Assembly (NCBI RefSeq): GCF_001426945.1
Contig: NZ_LMFS01000001.1
Span: forward strand, 103,412 to 167,411
DNA: 64,000 nucleotides
Direction of reading: 5' to 3'
Source of the DNA: Pseudolabrys sp. Root1462
GTDB taxonomy: Bacteria; Pseudomonadota; Alphaproteobacteria; Rhizobiales; Xanthobacteraceae
The position numbers and the translations under genes are program-made. Below are positions 15,482 through 24,065 of the stretch, piece after piece. Numbering within the stretch: the first letter of the stretch is position 1; every line of letters starts with the position of its first letter. The notes beneath the pieces are model-generated. The model did not search any database, was not told the DNA's origin, and saw only the letters and a list, made by a program, of their open reading frames with translations.

Positions 15482-16828
15482 ATGCTCGACCGCCTCAACG
15501 TCACGCAAAGACTGGCCCAGTTCGTCGCCCAGACCCGGCTCGACGACATTCCGGCCGACGTCATGCATCAGGCCAAGCGCTCGGTGATGAACTTCTTCGC
15601 CGTGGCCTTGGCCGGCTGCCGAACCGCGCCGGTCGAGATCGCCCTCGCCACGCTGGCGCAATTTTCCGGCGGCAAACAGGCAACGCTGGTCGGACGCGGT
15701 GAGCGCATCGACGCGCTCAGCGCCGCGTTCCTCAATGCCGCCGGCGCCAATGTCTATGACTTCTGCGACACCCACACCCGCACCGTGATCCATCCGACCG
15801 TGCCGGTGGTGCCGCCACTTCTGGCGCTGGCGGAGTTGCGCCGCGTCAGCGGTCCGGACCTGTTGTTCGCCATCGTGCTCGGCAACGAGATCGAGGACCG
15901 CATCGGCCTTGCGGTTTCGCCGCAGCATTATTCATTGGGCTGGCACGTCACCTCGACCTGCGGCGTCTTTGGCGCGGCGGCCGCGGTGGGCAAGCTGATC
16001 GGCCTCGATGCGCAGCGGCTGGTCTGGGCCCTGGGCACGGCGGCGACGCAATCCTCCGGCCTGTGCGAGTGCCTCGGCACCGCGTCGAAAAGCGCCAGCG
16101 TCGGCAATGCGGCGCGCAACGGTCTGCTGTCGGCGCTCCTCGCGGAGAAGGGCTTCGACGGGCCGCCCGAGCCGCTGAACGGCGTGCAGGGCTTCTACAA
16201 CGCCATGGGCGTGCCGCCAGACCTGTCGTTCCTGACCGACGGTTGGGGCAAGAGCTGGCAGATCATGGAGACCGCTTACAAGCCGTATCCTTGCGGCTTC
16301 GTCATCAACCCGGTGCTCGATTGCGTGCTGGATTGGCGGCGCGATCACCGGGACGCCGAGGTCGTCAAGGTCGTGGTGCGCGGCAATCCGTTGCTCGCCG
16401 ACCGTACCGACCGTCCCAACGTGACCAATGGCCGGCTGTCGCAAGTCAGCGTGCAGCACGCCGTCGCCGCGGCGCTCATGCGCGGCAAGGCCGGGCCTGA
16501 CGAGTTCAGCGACGAATGCGTCGCCGATCCGAAGGTCGCGGCGTTGCGGGCCAAGGTCGAGGTCGTGCGCGACTCGTCGTTCTCCACCATTGCCGCCGCG
16601 GTCGATATCGCCACCGCGGACGGCCAGGTCTACCGGCTATCGACGCAGGCGGCGCGCGGCAGCGACGTCAATCCGATGAGCGACGGCGATCTCGAAGCCA
16701 AGCTGCGCCACGCCGCGGCGGGGTGGAACGGGAGTCACGACATTCAGCCGCTGATCGACGCCATCTGGGGCCTGGACCAGAGCGCGGACGTTGCCGGTCT
16801 CTGCGCGCTGACCGTGCCGCGGCAATGA
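15482..16828 (+). CDS. MmgE/PrpD family protein
   Basis: 448-aa member of the 2-methylcitrate dehydratase/cis-aconitate decarboxylase family. Visible features include the N-terminal helical LAQFVAQTRLDDIPADVMHQAKRSVMNFF (in parts), DFCDTHTRTVIHPTVPVVPP, GWHVTSTCGVFGAAAA and ETAYKPYPCGFVINPVLD. The last corresponds to the KPYP...H/V lid motif of the family. Second such gene in the window, last of the plus-strand operon beginning at 13266; the SDR that follows is on the opposite strand with only 4 bp between the ends. Confidence 0.82.
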   Translation: MLDRLNVTQRLAQFVAQTRLDDIPADVMHQAKRSVMNFFAVALAGCRTAPVEIALATLAQFSGGKQATLVGRGERIDALSAAFLNAAGANVYDFCDTHTRTVIHPTVPVVPPLLALAELRRVSGPDLLFAIVLGNEIEDRIGLAVSPQHYSLGWHVTSTCGVFGAAAAVGKLIGLDAQRLVWALGTAATQSSGLCECLGTASKSASVGNAARNGLLSALLAEKGFDGPPEPLNGVQGFYNAMGVPPDLSFLTDGWGKSWQIMETAYKPYPCGFVINPVLDCVLDWRRDHRDAEVVKVVVRGNPLLADRTDRPNVTNGRLSQVSVQHAVAAALMRGKAGPDEFSDECVADPKVAALRAKVEVVRDSSFSTIAAAVDIATADGQVYRLSTQAARGSDVNPMSDGDLEAKLRHAAAGWNGSHDIQPLIDAIWGLDQSADVAGLCALTVPRQ

Positions 16829-16832
16829 AGGA

Positions 16833-17582
16833 TCAGTAGCGATTGACCGGCAACACCATCATCTCCGCGACCTGAACATGCGGCGGCTGCGCGAGCGCAA
16901 ACATGATGGAGCGGGCGATGTCCTCCGGATCGAGCGCCATCTTGAACTGGTCGAAATAGGCTTTGGTCATCGCCTCGTCACCGCGGTAGCGGGTCTTGAT
17001 GATGCCGGTGCGGGCAAGGCCCGGCATGATCTCGGTGACGCGGATCGCGGTTTCCGCCAGTTCGGCACGAATGATTTCCGTCAGCATGTGGATGCCGGCC
17101 TTGCTGGCGTTGTAGGGTGCCATGTCCGGCACGATCCGAACGGCGGCGACCGAACTCATGTTGACGAGGTCGCCTTTGTTGCGGCGGACCATGTCGGGCA
17201 GGATGGCGCGGGTGACGCGCATCAGGCCGTTGAGGTTGGTATCGACGATGGCGGCCCAGTCGTCGGCCGAGCCGACATCGAAGCGTTTACGGCCGCCGAT
17301 GTCGTGCCCGGCATTGTTGATCAGAACATCGATCGGCTGGAATTCGGCCGGCACCAGTTCGAGAATGCGCGCGGTGCGGTCGGGATCGGTGACATCGAGG
17401 ATGAGAGGCGTGACGGCGGCGCCGAGCTCGGCGGCCAGCGGCTTGAGCTTCGCCTCGTCGCGGTCGGCCAGCACGACGCGATAGCCCGCCGCGACCAGCG
17501 CGCGCGCGATTGCCGTGCCCATGCCGCCGGCCGCGCCGGTCAGGAATGCATTGCCTTTGTTTGCCGAATTCGCATGGGCCAT
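16833..17582 (-). CDS. short-chain dehydrogenase/reductase (SDR)
   Basis: 249-aa classical SDR. TGAAGGMGTAIARAL (nucleotide loop), NNAGHD, catalytic Ser in NMSSVAAVR and Y-N-A-S-K in APYNASKAGIHML; MPGLARTGI follows as the usual PG motif. The ATG at 17582 is preceded by GGGGGAGAT and places the Rossmann loop ~15 residues from the start; an in-frame start at 17618 would add 12 residues. It diverges from the LysR gene (17735), which probably controls it. Confidence 0.85.
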   Translation of the reverse strand: MAHANSANKGNAFLTGAAGGMGTAIARALVAAGYRVVLADRDEAKLKPLAAELGAAVTPLILDVTDPDRTARILELVPAEFQPIDVLINNAGHDIGGRKRFDVGSADDWAAIVDTNLNGLMRVTRAILPDMVRRNKGDLVNMSSVAAVRIVPDMAPYNASKAGIHMLTEIIRAELAETAIRVTEIMPGLARTGIIKTRYRGDEAMTKAYFDQFKMALDPEDIARSIMFALAQPPHVQVAEMMVLPVNRY

Positions 17583-17734
17583 GGCGATCTCCCCCGTGTC
17601 TGTGAGATTGGCTCTCACTGTCCGGTGGAGATTGTCGCAGCTTCCGCACCGTCATCTGCGGATGAAATTGTGCTATCTGTTATGCGGATTTCGGTGGACC
17701 GGTCGTTTGCCCGGCAAGGAAAGCGCGCCGCCGC

Positions 17735-18655
17735 ATGGATATAAAGCAGCTCAAGGTATTCTCGACGGCGGCGTCATGCGGCAGCTTTTCGCGCGCCTCG
17801 GTTGCGCTGTCGATCGCCCAGCCGGCACTCAGCCGCTATGTAAAGGCGCTCGAGACCGAACTCGGCGTCAAATTGTTCTATCGCAACGGCCGCGGCATCA
17901 TCCTGACCGAAGCAGGCAAGATGCTCGAGCAGCATGCCAAGGGCATTCTCGAACAAGCGGCGCGCGCGGCGTCGGAAATCGCGGCGCTGCAAACCAGCCC
18001 TCATGGCACCGTTGCCGTCGGCATGCCGCCGTCGGTCGGTGCCGTACTGACCGTGCCGCTGGTCGAGCGCTATCGCGAGCAATATCCGCAAATTGCGATG
18101 CGCGTCGTCGAAGGATTCAGCGGCCACGTTCTGGAGTGGCTACTGACCGGCAAGATCGATGTCGCGGTGCTCTACAACGCACCGGCGTTGAGCAATGTGC
18201 TGTCGGAGCCGCTGCTGCGGGACGAACTGGTGCTGCTGGGCGCAATGAAGGATCCGTGCAAGCTGCCGGCGGGCTCGGTGCAGGCCAAGGTGCTTGCCGA
18301 CATTCCGATGATCCTGCCCAGCCGGCCGCATGGCCTGCGCGTATTGGTCGATCAGGTGTTCGGCAAGGCAGGGATCAAGCCGAACATCGTCATCGAGATC
18401 GACGCCATGCCGTCAACTCTCAATCTCGTCGAGAAGGGCGTCGGCTACACGATCCTGTCGTTCTCGACCGTGCATCACCTGGTCAAGGCCGGCCGCATCA
18501 AGTGCTTCACCATCGTGCGGCCGCAGCTCACGCGGCAGCTCTTGCTTGCCACCTCGAGCCAGCGGCCGATGACGGTCGCGACGCGCGCCCTGACCAAGAT
18601 GATCGCCACCCAGGTTCGCGAACTGGCCCGCGAAGGCCGCTGGAACCCGCGCTAG
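17735..18655 (+). CDS. LysR-family transcriptional regulator
   Basis: 306 aa. N-terminal HTH MDIKQLKVFSTAASCGSFSRA-type start (in parts) with ALSIAQPALSRYVKALE; the C-terminal effector domain begins near residue 90 (GTVAVGMPPSVG). NAC/CysB-like length. It is divergent from the SDR at 16833-17582 across 152 bp, the usual arrangement for LysR autoregulation and control of the neighbour. Stop codon overlaps a hairpin that also covers the stop of the convergent permease gene. Confidence 0.88.
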   Translation: MDIKQLKVFSTAASCGSFSRASVALSIAQPALSRYVKALETELGVKLFYRNGRGIILTEAGKMLEQHAKGILEQAARAASEIAALQTSPHGTVAVGMPPSVGAVLTVPLVERYREQYPQIAMRVVEGFSGHVLEWLLTGKIDVAVLYNAPALSNVLSEPLLRDELVLLGAMKDPCKLPAGSVQAKVLADIPMILPSRPHGLRVLVDQVFGKAGIKPNIVIEIDAMPSTLNLVEKGVGYTILSFSTVHHLVKAGRIKCFTIVRPQLTRQLLLATSSQRPMTVATRALTKMIATQVRELAREGRWNPR

Positions 18656-18671
18656 GGCTCCACGGCCCTAG
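18652..18671. terminator. convergent hairpin over two stop codons
   Basis: CTAGGGC (18652-18658) and GCCCTAG (18665-18671) form a 7-bp stem that contains the TAG stops of both the LysR gene and the minus-strand permease. Probably a bidirectional terminator, though no T-run is present. Confidence 0.4.
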
Positions 18672-19543
18672 TGCTGCATGCCCCAACGGCGCACCGTCAC
18701 CTTCTCGGTGGTGAGGAAGACGAGGTTCTCCACCGCAAGGCCGAGCAGGATGACGGTCAGAAGACCGGCGAACACTGAGGGAATCTCCAGCGAGTTCTTG
18801 CTCTGGAAGATGAACCATCCCAAGCCGCCGCCGCCGGAATTGGCGCCGAACACCAGTTCCGCCGCGATCAGGGTGCGCCAGGCAAAAGCCCAGCCGATTT
18901 TGAGGCCGGTGAGGATGTTGGGAAATGCGCCGGGAATTAGGATGCGGACGACATAACCGAGATTCGATAGGCCGTAGTTCTGTCCCACCATACGCCAGGT
19001 CGGGCTGACGCCGCGGAAGCCGGAATGCGTATTGAGTGCAACCGACCACAGAACGGCGTGGACAAGCACGAACACGATGCCGCCGGTGCCGAGCCCGAAC
19101 CAGATCATCGCCAACGGCAACAACGCGATCGACGGCAGGGGATTGAACATGGCCGTGAGCACTTCGAGCAGGTCGGCACCGATCCGCGTCGCGCTGGCAA
19201 AGGCCGTCAGCAGGCCGGCAAGCAGCAGGCCGGCGGCATAGCCCTGGAACAAGATCTTCATCGAGAACCAGGTGGCGGCCGGCAATTCGCCGCTGATCAT
19301 GGCCTGCCAGAAGGCGACGACAGTCGCGCTGAACGTCGGAAACAGCAGATCGTTGCCGAGCCAGCGCGCGTAACCTTCCCAGAGCAATGCCAGGATGACG
19401 AGCACCAGCGACTTGCGCAGCGCACCCTGGTTGGCGAGGCGCTGGCCCAATGACAGCGGCCGCTGCACGACGCCGATGCCGGCCGTGCTGACCTGGTAGA
19501 TGACCTCGGGGCGGGTGTGAAGAACGGAGCGGGCGTCAGTCAT
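18668..19543 (-). CDS. ABC transporter permease (taurine/nitrate/NMT1 type)
   Basis: 291-aa inner-membrane protein of the SsuC/TauC class with about six hydrophobic segments. The EAA loop is readable in the C-terminal half as ILIPGAFPNILTGLKIGWAFAW, where ABC ATPases dock. The start ATG 19543 (MTDARSVLHTRP) overlaps the end of the ATPase gene by 8 bp, showing translational coupling. Downstream in a minus-strand operon with ATPase (19536-20324) and binding protein (20407-21408), it completes a three-part importer for an aromatic, sulfonate or related organic ligand. Confidence 0.87.
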   Translation of the reverse strand: MTDARSVLHTRPEVIYQVSTAGIGVVQRPLSLGQRLANQGALRKSLVLVILALLWEGYARWLGNDLLFPTFSATVVAFWQAMISGELPAATWFSMKILFQGYAAGLLLAGLLTAFASATRIGADLLEVLTAMFNPLPSIALLPLAMIWFGLGTGGIVFVLVHAVLWSVALNTHSGFRGVSPTWRMVGQNYGLSNLGYVVRILIPGAFPNILTGLKIGWAFAWRTLIAAELVFGANSGGGGLGWFIFQSKNSLEIPSVFAGLLTVILLGLAVENLVFLTTEKVTVRRWGMQH

Positions 19544-20324
19544 GAGACGCAGTCCTTTCGCCGATATTCTGTTCAAAAAGAAGGTGTTCGATGCGGTCGG
19601 ACAGCGGGCGGCCATCGGCGCCGATGTCGTCGGTGCCGTTGCTGTTGATCTCGCCCTTGACCTGGCCCGGATGCGCCGAGAGCAGGAGGATGCGGTTGCC
19701 GACGCGCACGGCTTCCGTGATGGAGTGGGTGACGAACAGCACAGTGAATTTGGTGCTGTCCCACAACTGCAGCAGCTCTTCCTGCATCTTGGCGCGCGTC
19801 AGCGCGTCGAGCGCCGCGAAGGGTTCGTCCATCAGCAGGATTTCCGGCTCCATGGCCATGCCGCGGGCAATCGCCACGCGCTGCTTCATGCCGCCGGACA
19901 AAGTGTGCGGATAGTTGTTGGCGAACTTGGTGAGCCCGACCATGTCGATATAGTGCAAGGCGCGTTGCTCGGCCTCGCGCTTGCCCATCTTGCCGCTCGC
20001 GGTCAGCGCGAAGGCGACGTTCTGCTTCACCGTCTTCCACGGCAATAACTGGTCGAACTCTTGGAACACCAGAACACGATCGGGGCCCGGCTTGCTGATC
20101 GAGACGTCATTGAGCCGGATTTCGCCTTCGACCGGGCGGATGAAGCCGCCGACGGCTTTCAGCAGGGTCGACTTGCCGCAGCCGGAGGGCCCCAGGATGA
20201 CGTAGCGATCGGATCGATAGATATCGAAACTGACGCGGTAGGTGGCCGTAACCAGATGATCGCGGGTCTGATATTGAAGTGTCACGCCCTTGACAGCCAG
20301 AATTGGGGCGGCGCCGTTACTCAT
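19536..20324 (-). CDS. ABC transporter ATP-binding protein (TauB/SsuB type)
   Basis: 262-aa ATPase. Walker A GPSGCGKST, Q-loop in VFQEFDQLLPWKT, canonical signature LSGGMKQRVAIARG, Walker B ILLMDEPFAALD and a switch His in VTHSITEA. The ATG at 20324 (MSNGAAPILAV) is preferred over longer in-frame starts reaching 20504, which would overlap the preceding binding-protein region. Energises the importer made with the permease at 18668-19543. Confidence 0.92.
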   Translation of the reverse strand: MSNGAAPILAVKGVTLQYQTRDHLVTATYRVSFDIYRSDRYVILGPSGCGKSTLLKAVGGFIRPVEGEIRLNDVSISKPGPDRVLVFQEFDQLLPWKTVKQNVAFALTASGKMGKREAEQRALHYIDMVGLTKFANNYPHTLSGGMKQRVAIARGMAMEPEILLMDEPFAALDALTRAKMQEELLQLWDSTKFTVLFVTHSITEAVRVGNRILLLSAHPGQVKGEINSNGTDDIGADGRPLSDRIEHLLFEQNIGERTASHD

Positions 20325-20406
20325 TTTTTGCAGGTCTCCGAATGAAGGAGCCAGTGGCGACGCCGTGCGGCGCCGCCACTGGCTATTGCAGTTAAGCGTA
20401 TCGGCC

Positions 20407-21408
20407 TTAGTTGCCGCCGCCGAGCGACTTGGCGTCGAAGAACAGATCGTCGAGCGAAGCCGCCTTGTTCTTGAGGGTGCCGATCGAGTGCATGAAGTCG
20501 GCATACTTCATGACACCCTCGGGCGTCGTCGTGTACTTGGTGTCCTTGTCGTCAAGCATCGCGGCAAGTTCGTTGACGTCCCAGCCCTTGCCGCCCATCG
20601 ATTCAAGCAGAACCTCGGCCGCGGCCTTCTTGTCCTTCTTGATCATGTCGAAGGCATCCTTCAGCGCCGCAACGAATGCGGCGTAGGCCTTCGGGTTCTC
20701 GTCGTGGAACTTCTTCGTCGTCGAGATCATGGTGAAAGTCTGCGGGCCGCCCATCACGTCATCGGTCGTCTGGATGGTGCGGGCTCCTTCCTTGATCTCG
20801 CGCTGGTGGAACGGCGCCGAGGCATAGTGCGCCGTGACCTGCTTGTTGCCGGACAGGATCGCGACCACCGCATCGGGATGCGTCATCGACACCGTGAACT
20901 TGTCGTACTTGAAGGTAGCGTCCGCGCCTTCCTTTTGGCGGGCGTACATTTGCATGATGATCGAAGGGATCGAGACCTTCACCGCGGTCACCGCGATCTT
21001 GTCGCCGTCCTTGAGATCTTCGATCTTCTTGAGGTGGTCGGACTTGGTGTTGAGATACATCGGGATCGTGCTCATGGCGGCGACGCCCTTGACGTCGCCC
21101 TTGCCCTTGGTGCGGTCCCAGAGGATCAGGAAGGCCGGCGGGCCGGCGGAGATGAAGTCGGCCGAGCCCGACAGCAGCGCGTCATTCATCACCGACGGGC
21201 CGCCGACATTGGCGTAGTTCACCGTCAGCTTGATACCGAGCTTTTCAGCCTCCTTCTCGACCAACTGATACTTCTTCATCATGTGCAGAGGCAGGAAGCC
21301 GAAGCCGCCGGCGCCGAGCGGGACGCGCAATTCGCTGGTCTCGGCATGGGCCGAAACCGTCATCAGCGCCATCGCGCCAAGGGCAAGACAAGCAATCGAT
21401 TTTTTCAT
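20407..21408 (-). CDS. ABC transporter substrate-binding protein (NMT1/TauA-like)
   Basis: 333-aa periplasmic receptor with signal peptide MKKSIACLALGAMALMTVSA cut near AHA. The mature start ELRVPLGAGGFGFLPLHMMKK resembles the L-x-x-x-x-x-x-P-L/F-x-A opening of NMT1/SsuA proteins, followed by YANVGGPSVMNDALLSGSADF, the expected ligand-loop region. A clear ribosome site AAGGAAAC precedes ATG 21408. First component of the operon with the ATPase and permease; ligand unknown. Confidence 0.87.
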   Translation of the reverse strand: MKKSIACLALGAMALMTVSAHAETSELRVPLGAGGFGFLPLHMMKKYQLVEKEAEKLGIKLTVNYANVGGPSVMNDALLSGSADFISAGPPAFLILWDRTKGKGDVKGVAAMSTIPMYLNTKSDHLKKIEDLKDGDKIAVTAVKVSIPSIIMQMYARQKEGADATFKYDKFTVSMTHPDAVVAILSGNKQVTAHYASAPFHQREIKEGARTIQTTDDVMGGPQTFTMISTTKKFHDENPKAYAAFVAALKDAFDMIKKDKKAAAEVLLESMGGKGWDVNELAAMLDDKDTKYTTTPEGVMKYADFMHSIGTLKNKAASLDDLFFDAKSLGGGN

Positions 21409-21475
21409 TCTTCGTTTCCTTCCATTATCGTTCTTTGGGACTTGGTAACACGGCCTTCGCGCCGTCGGTTGAAAA

Positions 21476-22294
21476 TCAGCCTTGCGCCGCGGCGGATCTG
21501 GCTTTCGGGTCGGCATCGAGTCGTGCGGCCCAGCCTTCCATGTTCGGTCGCGCCGCCGGGTAGATGTCGAGCACGATCGGATCGTGACCGGGCACAACAT
21601 GCGCCTTCGACGACGCCAGCGCCTCGACCTTGTCATAGCCGGCGAGCACATCGGCGACGTTATAGGTGATGGGAAAGACGCGGCGCTGATCGAGATGGGC
21701 GTAGAAATGCGCCACGTCGGAGGCCAGCACGACCCAACCGCGCCGTGTCTTGACGCGCGTCGCCTGAAGGCCCTTGGAGTGGCCGCCGATGTGGTGCACC
21801 GACAGGCCAGGCGCGATCTCGGCCGTTCCGTCGTGGAACACGACGCGATCCTTGAAAACCTTGTCGACCATGGCGGTGACATCGGCAGCCTCGAACGGCA
21901 TGCGCATCATGGCCTGGCACATGCAGCGTCCCGTGGCGTAGGCCATCTCGCATTCCTGCAGGTGGTATCGCGCGTTCGGAAACAGGTCGTGGTTGCCGGC
22001 GTGGTCGTAATGCATGTGCGAGATGATGACGTCCTTGACCGAGGCCGGGTCGACGCCGAGCGCTCGCAGGCCGTCGCCGACCGGCTTCGAGATCTTGCGC
22101 TTGCGTGCATCGGCCCGCATCTGGTCGAAGCCGGTGTCGAGGATGATGGTACGGTCCTTGCCGACGATCGCCCAGACGAAATAGTCGAGCGGCATCGGCA
22201 CGTCATGGGTGTCGCCGCCGATGAAATTGTCGGCTGAATTCCGCTCGTGGCGGCCGTACTTGATCGCATAGATTTCGTAGGTGTCGTCGCTCAT
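21476..22294 (-). CDS. metallo-beta-lactamase-fold hydrolase (N-acyl-homoserine-lactonase-like)
   Basis: 272 aa. The zinc motif is HMHYDHAGN (93-101), the H-x-H-x-D-H signature, with later ligands in GGHSKGL, SDVAHF and PGHDP, all as in MBL lactonases of the AttM/AiiA class. NFIGGDTHDVPMPLDYFVW near residue 23 is shared with the MBL protein at 30130-30951. In this operon it may open a lactone or hydrolyse an ester produced from the imported compound; quorum quenching is possible but not supported by context. Confidence 0.82.
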   Translation of the reverse strand: MSDDTYEIYAIKYGRHERNSADNFIGGDTHDVPMPLDYFVWAIVGKDRTIILDTGFDQMRADARKRKISKPVGDGLRALGVDPASVKDVIISHMHYDHAGNHDLFPNARYHLQECEMAYATGRCMCQAMMRMPFEAADVTAMVDKVFKDRVVFHDGTAEIAPGLSVHHIGGHSKGLQATRVKTRRGWVVLASDVAHFYAHLDQRRVFPITYNVADVLAGYDKVEALASSKAHVVPGHDPIVLDIYPAARPNMEGWAARLDADPKARSAAAQG

Positions 22295-22330
22295 TCGCGT
22301 CCTCCCGCTCCGGTGTCTTTGTCCGCGATC

Positions 22331-22714
22331 CTATTTCTTGCCGTCGATTTCGGCAAAGACTTCGCGGGCAATGCGGAAAGAATCGACCGCCACCGGCACG
22401 CCGGCATAGATGGCAATTTGCATAAAGACCTCTCGGATTTCCTCGCGGGTCATGCCGTTCTTGAGGGCTCCTTTGATATGGGTCTTCAATTCGTGCGGAC
22501 GATTCATCACCGACAGCATGGCGAGATTGATCATGCTGCGGGACTTCAGCGGCAAACCGTCGCGGCCCCAGACATAGCCCCAGCAATATTCGGTCAGCAG
22601 TTCCTGCAGCGGCATGCTGAAATCGTCGGCGTTCTTGAAGGCATTGTCGACGAATTCGGCGCCGATGACCGACTTGCGGATTTCCAGGCCGCGGTCGAAG
22701 GTTTCCTTACTCAT
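22331..22714 (-). CDS. carboxymuconolactone decarboxylase (CMD) family protein
   Basis: 127-aa CMD-superfamily protein, paralogue of 13266-13691: TEYCWGYVWGRDGLPLKSRSM, LKTHIKGALKNGMTREEI and FMQIAIYAGVPVA match segment by segment. No CxxC redox pair. The ATG at 22714 begins at the same point as the paralogue; an in-frame start at 22759 would reach into the alpha/beta hydrolase stop. Placed between an alpha/beta hydrolase and an MBL hydrolase, it recalls a PcaC-like step in a ring-cleavage or lactone pathway. Confidence 0.85.
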   Translation of the reverse strand: MSKETFDRGLEIRKSVIGAEFVDNAFKNADDFSMPLQELLTEYCWGYVWGRDGLPLKSRSMINLAMLSVMNRPHELKTHIKGALKNGMTREEIREVFMQIAIYAGVPVAVDSFRIAREVFAEIDGKK

Positions 22715-22748
22715 GCTGCGTCTCTGCCAATCTGTTGATGGGATGCCG

Positions 22749-23588
22749 TCACGCTGCAACGTGGTCGAGCGCGTCGAGCAGATAGGGGCGGAAGTCAGGA
22801 TAGTTCTCGATCATGGGGAAATGCCCCATGCGTTTCATCAGGGTGTAGCGCGAGCCCTTGATCGCGGCCGCGACCTGTTCGGTCATGGCCGGCGTGCAGG
22901 AATAGTCGAATTCCCCGGTCAGCAGCGCGACCTTGCAGCGGCCGGTGTCGATCGTCTTGATGTCCTCTCGTGCGTCCCAGTCGTTGCTGTAGAAGTGCAC
23001 GTCGCCCTGATACACGCCCGGGCCGGACTGGCTGTAGTACCACCAGTTCTCGCGGCGGTTCTGCTCGGGGCTGTAGGGTGAGTTGAGTCCGTAGGTGTAG
23101 CTCGCGCACAGTTCGCCGCCGTGGATCGCAGGATGGTGCAGGAAGTCGTTGTAGCGGCCCGGGGCATGGGCTGAGCTTTCCAGACCGACGATGCCGCGGA
23201 TCTCGTTCTGATAGTCGGCCGCCACCTTGAGCACGATGGCGCCGCCCATTGAGCAGCCCATCACGACCGGGCGCTCAAGCTCGAGCGTGGTCCAGACGGC
23301 GCGGACGATCTCCAAGTAGAGCTTCGTGGTCAGGCGCGGCTTCTTCAGCCACCATTGATCAGGCGGCGTCGAGCGTCCGTGATAGGGCATATCGAAGGCG
23401 ACGACGCGGAAGCGGTCGGTCACCTCCTTGTCGTTCATGACATGACGAAACTGGCGGCTGTCATTGCCGGCGGTGTGCAGGCAGAGCAGGGGAATGCCGC
23501 GGCCGGCTTCCTCGATGAACAGTCGGTGCTGTTCACCGCCGATCTCGACGGTGAGATAGCGGCCGACGATGGCTTCGAAATCAGGCAT
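22749..23588 (-). CDS. alpha/beta-fold hydrolase
   Basis: 279 aa. HTAGNDSRQFRHVM (oxyanion loop), nucleophile elbow GCSMGGAIV, and His in RMGHFPMIENY near the C terminus give a complete Ser-x-His triad frame. No signal peptide. The ring-fission/enol-lactone hydrolase (PcaD/BphD-like) group has this length and layout. It overlaps the following gene start by 8 bp and shares the operon with CMD and MBL genes, so a C-C or lactone hydrolysis in the same pathway is likely. Confidence 0.85.
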   Translation of the reverse strand: MPDFEAIVGRYLTVEIGGEQHRLFIEEAGRGIPLLCLHTAGNDSRQFRHVMNDKEVTDRFRVVAFDMPYHGRSTPPDQWWLKKPRLTTKLYLEIVRAVWTTLELERPVVMGCSMGGAIVLKVAADYQNEIRGIVGLESSAHAPGRYNDFLHHPAIHGGELCASYTYGLNSPYSPEQNRRENWWYYSQSGPGVYQGDVHFYSNDWDAREDIKTIDTGRCKVALLTGEFDYSCTPAMTEQVAAAIKGSRYTLMKRMGHFPMIENYPDFRPYLLDALDHVAA

Positions 23589-23979
23589 TGGGCGCTCCCG
23601 TCTCGCGCATGATGTTCATCATGCGATGAAGCGCACGCGCGTTCTGCATGGCGATCAGGCTGTCGCCTTCGATGACGAAGTCCGGGACGCGCATCAGCAT
23701 GGCGAAGAAGTCGTGATAGAGCGGCGGCGGATCGGGGCTCAGGAACTTGCGCCAGACATCGACCGGCGCGCGGAAGCCGAAGGGCGCGCGGACGTCGAAG
23801 CGCGGCGAGGGGATCAGCTTGGTGATCCTGCCTTTGTCGACGACGACGGCGTAACGGGCGTCGCCGAAGGTGAGCGTGAAGGTCGCGCTCAGCCAGTCTC
23901 CGATGACACCCATTTCGGCGTCGGCATTGACGCGCGAGACATAGCGATCGAGCCAGGACGTGCCAGGAAACTCACTCAT
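23581..23979 (-). CDS. small protein of unknown function, SCP2-like by weak resemblance
   Basis: 132 aa, no signal peptide or membrane segment. Charged/aromatic sequence with YAVVVDKGRITKLIPSPR and a helical tail LIAMQNARALHRMMNIM. The beta-hairpin-then-long-helix order vaguely recalls a sterol-carrier (SCP2) or nitrogenase-accessory small domain, but no motif is conclusive and I do not assign a function. It overlaps the alpha/beta hydrolase start by 8 bp and lies directly downstream of the LIV binding protein, so it belongs to the catabolic operon. Confidence 0.65.
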   Translation of the reverse strand: MSEFPGTSWLDRYVSRVNADAEMGVIGDWLSATFTLTFGDARYAVVVDKGRITKLIPSPRFDVRAPFGFRAPVDVWRKFLSPDPPPLYHDFFAMLMRVPDFVIEGDSLIAMQNARALHRMMNIMRETGAPNA

Positions 23980-24065
23980 TACCAGTCCATTTTCGACAGA
24001 ATTCGTCGGGATTTAAACGGCATATCCGGCGGCCGGGCGGCCGCCGGACCGGATGTTGTCAATAC

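Noticed and set aside
19544-19615. Extended N terminus for the permease at 18668-19543.
   Set aside because: Overlaps the ATPase gene by 80 bases and adds no family residues; ATG 19543 fits the coupled start.
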